This document shows, piece by piece, positions 5,651 to 8,153 of a stretch of DNA of 8,153 bases. This DNA comes from an uncultured Opitutia bacterium. Its GTDB lineage: Bacteria > Verrucomicrobiota > Verrucomicrobiia > Opitutales > JABJCN01. A program made the translations under genes and the position numbers. The notes beneath the pieces were generated by a model. It worked only from the letters and a program-made list of their open reading frames with translations. It was not told where the DNA came from and made no database searches. Location: positions 1-8,153 of the forward strand of contig CAJWSN010000056.1 of assembly GCA_913046175.1 (NCBI GenBank). The letters run 5' to 3'. The stretch's first letter is position 1. Each line of letters opens with the position of its first letter.

Positions 5651-6442
5651 ATGGAACCACTGACAACCAACCACTGGGCTCTCCTGGCCCTGGGTGCTGT
5701 TTTCACTGGCCTTGGCAAAGGTGGACTACCAGGTGCAGGGAACCTGACTGTTGCTATTTTTGCTCTGGTTCTTGAGGATGCCCTGGGACCTGGCGGGGTT
5801 CCCCTTTCTGTTGGAATACTGCTACCGGTACTTATAGCGGCAGACATTGCCGCAGTCTTTATCTACCGTCGACATGCCGAGTGGAAATTCATCATTCGAC
5901 TGCTTCCTTTCTTTCTCATCGGGATTGTGGCCGGCTACTTTGTCTTCGACTATTTCACGGTCGACAAATCTCGCACTGACCTGCTGAAAATTCTCATTGG
6001 AGTCATCCTCCTTGCCATGACTGCCCTGCATTTCTTCCGTGAGTGGACCAAGAAAAAAAAGTCGTCGGAAACCACCGCTGAACCACGCGGTTCCCTTCGC
6101 CTCGGCATCATTTTCGGACTTTCAGGTGGCATTGCCACAATGCTTGCAAATGCAGCCGGGCCGGTTGCCCAACTATACCTTCTTGCCATGGCCCTCCCAA
6201 AATACGCTTTTATCGGGACCGCCGCATGGCTCTTCTTAATTGTAAACGTCGCCAAAGTTCCCTTCATGGTTGACTTGCACATCATCAACGGGGACTGGCT
6301 GATGCTAAGCTTCCAGATGATGCCTTTCGCCGTGGTGGCCACCATTATCGCACCGTACATCGTCAAGCACATCAACCAGAAACTCTTTGAGACCCTGCTG
6401 TGGGTCTTTGTCATATTTGCCGGCGTCAAGCTGCTGCTTTAG
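5651..6442 (+). CDS. TauE/SafE (TSUP) family membrane permease
   Basis: Integral membrane protein of the TSUP family, whose members move sulfite, sulfoacetate, taurine-derived or other organosulfur anions; the substrate cannot be read from sequence. Seen: 263 residues with about eight hydrophobic segments (roughly 8-27, 32-45, 52-71, 82-101, 111-129, 149-180, 186-206, 216-236 and 245-262, some possibly paired). The two halves carry the duplicated glycine-rich motif typical of the family: GLGKGGLPGAG at 20-30 and FGLSGGIATMLANAAGP at 155-171. A basic cytoplasmic linker (TKKKKS, 133-138) separates them. The ATG lies 11 bases after the recF stop with only a weak purine stretch before it; ruvC follows 10 bases later. 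Its position between two recombination genes is unexpected and probably reflects operon shuffling rather than shared function. Confidence 0.88.
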   Translation: MEPLTTNHWALLALGAVFTGLGKGGLPGAGNLTVAIFALVLEDALGPGGVPLSVGILLPVLIAADIAAVFIYRRHAEWKFIIRLLPFFLIGIVAGYFVFDYFTVDKSRTDLLKILIGVILLAMTALHFFREWTKKKKSSETTAEPRGSLRLGIIFGLSGGIATMLANAAGPVAQLYLLAMALPKYAFIGTAAWLFLIVNVAKVPFMVDLHIINGDWLMLSFQMMPFAVVATIIAPYIVKHINQKLFETLLWVFVIFAGVKLLL

Positions 6443-6452
6443 TATTCATCCA

Positions 6453-7043
6453 ATGGCCAGAAAATCCACACGACAAATGTGGGCTGACAAGCTCGCAGGA
6501 AAGTCTGTTCCCAAAGCCTCGGGCCTCGCCATGAGCATGCAACGGAAACCTTTCCGCGGTATCGTCCTTGGCATTGATCCCAGTCTCCGCGGAACCGGTT
6601 TGGCCCTGCTGCAGTTTATCCCCGGGGAAAAGGCCAAGCTGCTGCATAGCCATACCATAAAACTAAAGAAAAACCTCTCCCAATCCGACTGCCTTGGCGC
6701 AATCTGCCGGACCATCTCGACCACGCTGGAGAGTGCAACAGTCCGCCATGTCGCCGTGGAGGAAACCATCTTCGTGCAAAACTACCAGACCGCACAGATA
6801 ATGGGTGCCGCCCGTGGTGCCGCCATTGCGGCGGTGGCCATGCACGATGTGCCTGTTTTTGATTATGCGCCGCTTCGAATCAAACAGGCGGTGGTCGGCA
6901 ACGGGCGTGCAAGCAAGGAACAGGTCGCCAAAACCATACGAGCCCTACTTGCCAACCAGGAGTTGCTCGCACACGATGAAGCCGATGCCGCTGCGACTGC
7001 CCTTTGCCATGCCATGACGTGGAGAGATCCCCATGATCCATGA
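6453..7043 (+). CDS. ruvC: Crossover junction endodeoxyribonuclease RuvC
   Basis: Dimeric nuclease that resolves Holliday junctions with RuvAB. Seen: 196 residues from ATG 6453. The RNase H-like core holds the four acidic residues: Asp42 in LGIDPSLRGTGLA, Glu103 in AVEETIF, and Asp175 and Asp178 in HDEADAAATAL. The stretches NYQTAQIMGAARGAA and PLRIKQAVVGNGRASKEQV are also typical. Odd: the catalytic IDPS begins about 35 residues later than in E. coli RuvC, because of a basic extension (MARKSTRQMWADKLAGKSVP...). I recall a similar extension in Opitutae RuvC proteins, which supports both the start and the taxonomic guess. ATG 6453 is 10 bases after the permease stop; an earlier in-frame ATG at 6387 would overlap that gene by 56 bases and is unlikely. 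An internal ATG near residue 27 or 29 would give a conventional length. Confidence 0.93.
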   Translation: MARKSTRQMWADKLAGKSVPKASGLAMSMQRKPFRGIVLGIDPSLRGTGLALLQFIPGEKAKLLHSHTIKLKKNLSQSDCLGAICRTISTTLESATVRHVAVEETIFVQNYQTAQIMGAARGAAIAAVAMHDVPVFDYAPLRIKQAVVGNGRASKEQVAKTIRALLANQELLAHDEADAAATALCHAMTWRDPHDP

Positions 7044-7192
7044 AGTATAAAATAGAGATTCACCTCAACCTCTTCCAATTTATCGTTGCCACCCCCTTCA
7101 AAAAAAACATCTTAAACCCGGTTTTTTAGATGAACCCATCAATTGCCAGCTTTGGCACAGCAAAACTCAATCACACCAGCTTTCATCCTCCC
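7044..7192 (+). other. Intergenic region before hppA
   Basis: 149 bases, more AT-rich than the flanking genes. TATAAAAT at about 7048-7055 resembles a -10 element but has no good -35 at the right distance. A-rich and T-rich runs at about 7100-7127 (AAAAAAC ... GTTTTTT) could form a weak 7-pair AT hairpin around a 12-base loop, too weak to call as a terminator. An in-frame ATG at 7130 would extend hppA by 21 residues. Confidence 0.4.
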
Positions 7193-8153
7193 ATGGATAA
7201 CCTTGTCTACTTGATTCCCGCAGCAGGGATATTGGCCCTACTGTTCACTTTCATCAAATCGGCTGCTGTCGCCAAGGCAGATCCCGGCACGGACCGCATG
7301 AAGCGAATAGCCGAGAATATCACCGATGGAGCGATGGCCTTCCTCAGGGCGGAATATAGGATTCTGGCCATGGTTGTGATCGCCGTTGCCGTGTTGCTCG
7401 CCATAATTTACAAGGATACGCGGCTTATCGCCCTTTCCTTTGTTGTTGGCGCAATCTGCTCTGCGCTGGCCGGTTTCATCGGCATGAAGGTGGCCACCAA
7501 GGCCAACGTCCGCACCGCCAACGCTGCGCGGCAGGGCTTGAGCCAGGCGCTTTCCGTTGCCTTCTCCGGTGGTGCGGTCATGGGACTCGGTGTCGTTGGG
7601 CTCGGTGCACTCGGGCTAGGCTCTCTCTTCATTTTCTACAATGGCCAATACACTGACATCGCAAAAGTGCTGGGTGTACTCACCGGCTTTTCCTTTGGTG
7701 CCTCATCCATCGCCCTTTTCGCCCGTGTTGGTGGTGGCATCTACACAAAGGCTGCCGATGTGGGGGCCGACCTTGTGGGCAAGGTCGAGGCCGGCATCCC
7801 CGAAGACCATCCCCTGAATCCCGCCACAATCGCCGATAATGTTGGCGACAACGTGGGCGATGTAGCTGGCATGGGCGCTGATCTTTTTGAATCCTATGTC
7901 GGCTCCCTAATCGGTGCGATGGTCCTCGGCATGGCCATTACAAGTGTTGAATTCAATGGCATTGGGCCCGTGCTTCTCCCCATGTTGCTGGCCTGCATCG
8001 GCATCGGTGCCTCGATCATTGGCACCTTTTTCGTCAAGGTGAAGGAAGGCGGCGATCCAAAGCACGGGCTTACCAAGGGGGAACTGGCCTCGGCTGCCAT
8101 CATGCTAGTGGGGTCATACCTGCTGATTACGCAAACCGGCCTCCTGCCGGACA
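7193..8153 (+). CDS. hppA: Membrane-bound ion-translocating pyrophosphatase, N-terminal part
   Basis: Hydrolyses cytoplasmic pyrophosphate and pumps H+ and/or Na+ across the inner membrane. Seen: 320 codons, open at the window edge; the family is usually about 650-800 residues, so less than half is present. TM1 is about 4-22, followed by a loop with DPGTDRMKRIAENITDGAMAFL and AEYRIL, which is typical. Substrate-binding loops are intact: DVGADLVGKVE at 189-199 and DNVGDNVGDVAGMGADLFES beginning at Asp215, supplying the pyrophosphate/Mg-binding aspartates and lysine. The residues that separate K+-dependent from K+-independent and Na+- from H+-pumping types lie mostly beyond the edge, so subtype is undetermined. 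ATG 7193 gives the usual family N-terminus; ATG 7130, in frame, would add 21 polar residues. Neither has a visible Shine-Dalgarno. Confidence 0.95.
   Translation, partial: MDNLVYLIPAAGILALLFTFIKSAAVAKADPGTDRMKRIAENITDGAMAFLRAEYRILAMVVIAVAVLLAIIYKDTRLIALSFVVGAICSALAGFIGMKVATKANVRTANAARQGLSQALSVAFSGGAVMGLGVVGLGALGLGSLFIFYNGQYTDIAKVLGVLTGFSFGASSIALFARVGGGIYTKAADVGADLVGKVEAGIPEDHPLNPATIADNVGDNVGDVAGMGADLFESYVGSLIGAMVLGMAITSVEFNGIGPVLLPMLLACIGIGASIIGTFFVKVKEGGDPKHGLTKGELASAAIMLVGSYLLITQTGLLPD

Noticed and set aside
7094..7127. Intrinsic terminator after ruvC
   Set aside because: The only inverted repeat is a short all-A/T stem with a 12-base loop, with no GC-rich stem.

Overview
The window is one end of a bacterial chromosome segment, moderately GC-rich and densely coded from about position 490 onward. 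It is preceded by about 480 bases of gene fragments that do not belong to the same gene order. The set of ExbB with two ExbD proteins, a RuvC with an N-terminal extension, a human-type OGG glycosylase and a membrane pyrophosphatase suggests a Verrucomicrobiota member, possibly of the Opitutia. This placement comes from remembered protein character, not from a search, and is moderate at best.

Layout. (a) 1-488, minus strand: an open-ended 5' piece of an adenine-specific DNA methyltransferase (Type III Mod-like), butted against an internal piece of the flagellar hook-filament junction protein FlgK. Neither is complete. The two reading frames overlap at about 245-275, so this is either a recombination scar or an assembly chimera. 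(b) 554-2627, plus strand: exbB, exbD, exbD and a VOC/glyoxalase-fold gene, closely spaced and probably one operon for proton-motive-force coupling to the outer membrane. (c) 4158-2664, minus strand: a 30-residue highly basic mini-protein, a predicted exported protein of unknown function, and an 8-oxoguanine DNA glycosylase. Their reading frames touch or overlap (GTGA and TGATG junctions), suggesting translational coupling. (d) 4171-7043, plus strand: an unrecognised 133-residue protein overlapping recF, then recF, a TauE/SafE (TSUP) permease and ruvC, with gaps of 10-11 bases after recF. (e) 7193 to the end, plus strand: the N-terminal 320 codons of a membrane-bound ion-pumping pyrophosphatase (hppA), cut by the window edge.

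The genes form two functional themes. One is membrane energetics and transport (ExbB/ExbD, TSUP permease, HppA). The other is DNA maintenance (OGG, RecF, RuvC, plus the methyltransferase scrap). I see no CRISPR array, tRNA, rRNA, insertion sequence or convincing intrinsic terminator. The most noteworthy items are the mosaic left end, the loss of the estranged-cytosine-contacting residues in the OGG protein, and the 30-residue Arg/Lys-rich open reading frame that starts 12 bases from a divergent gene.
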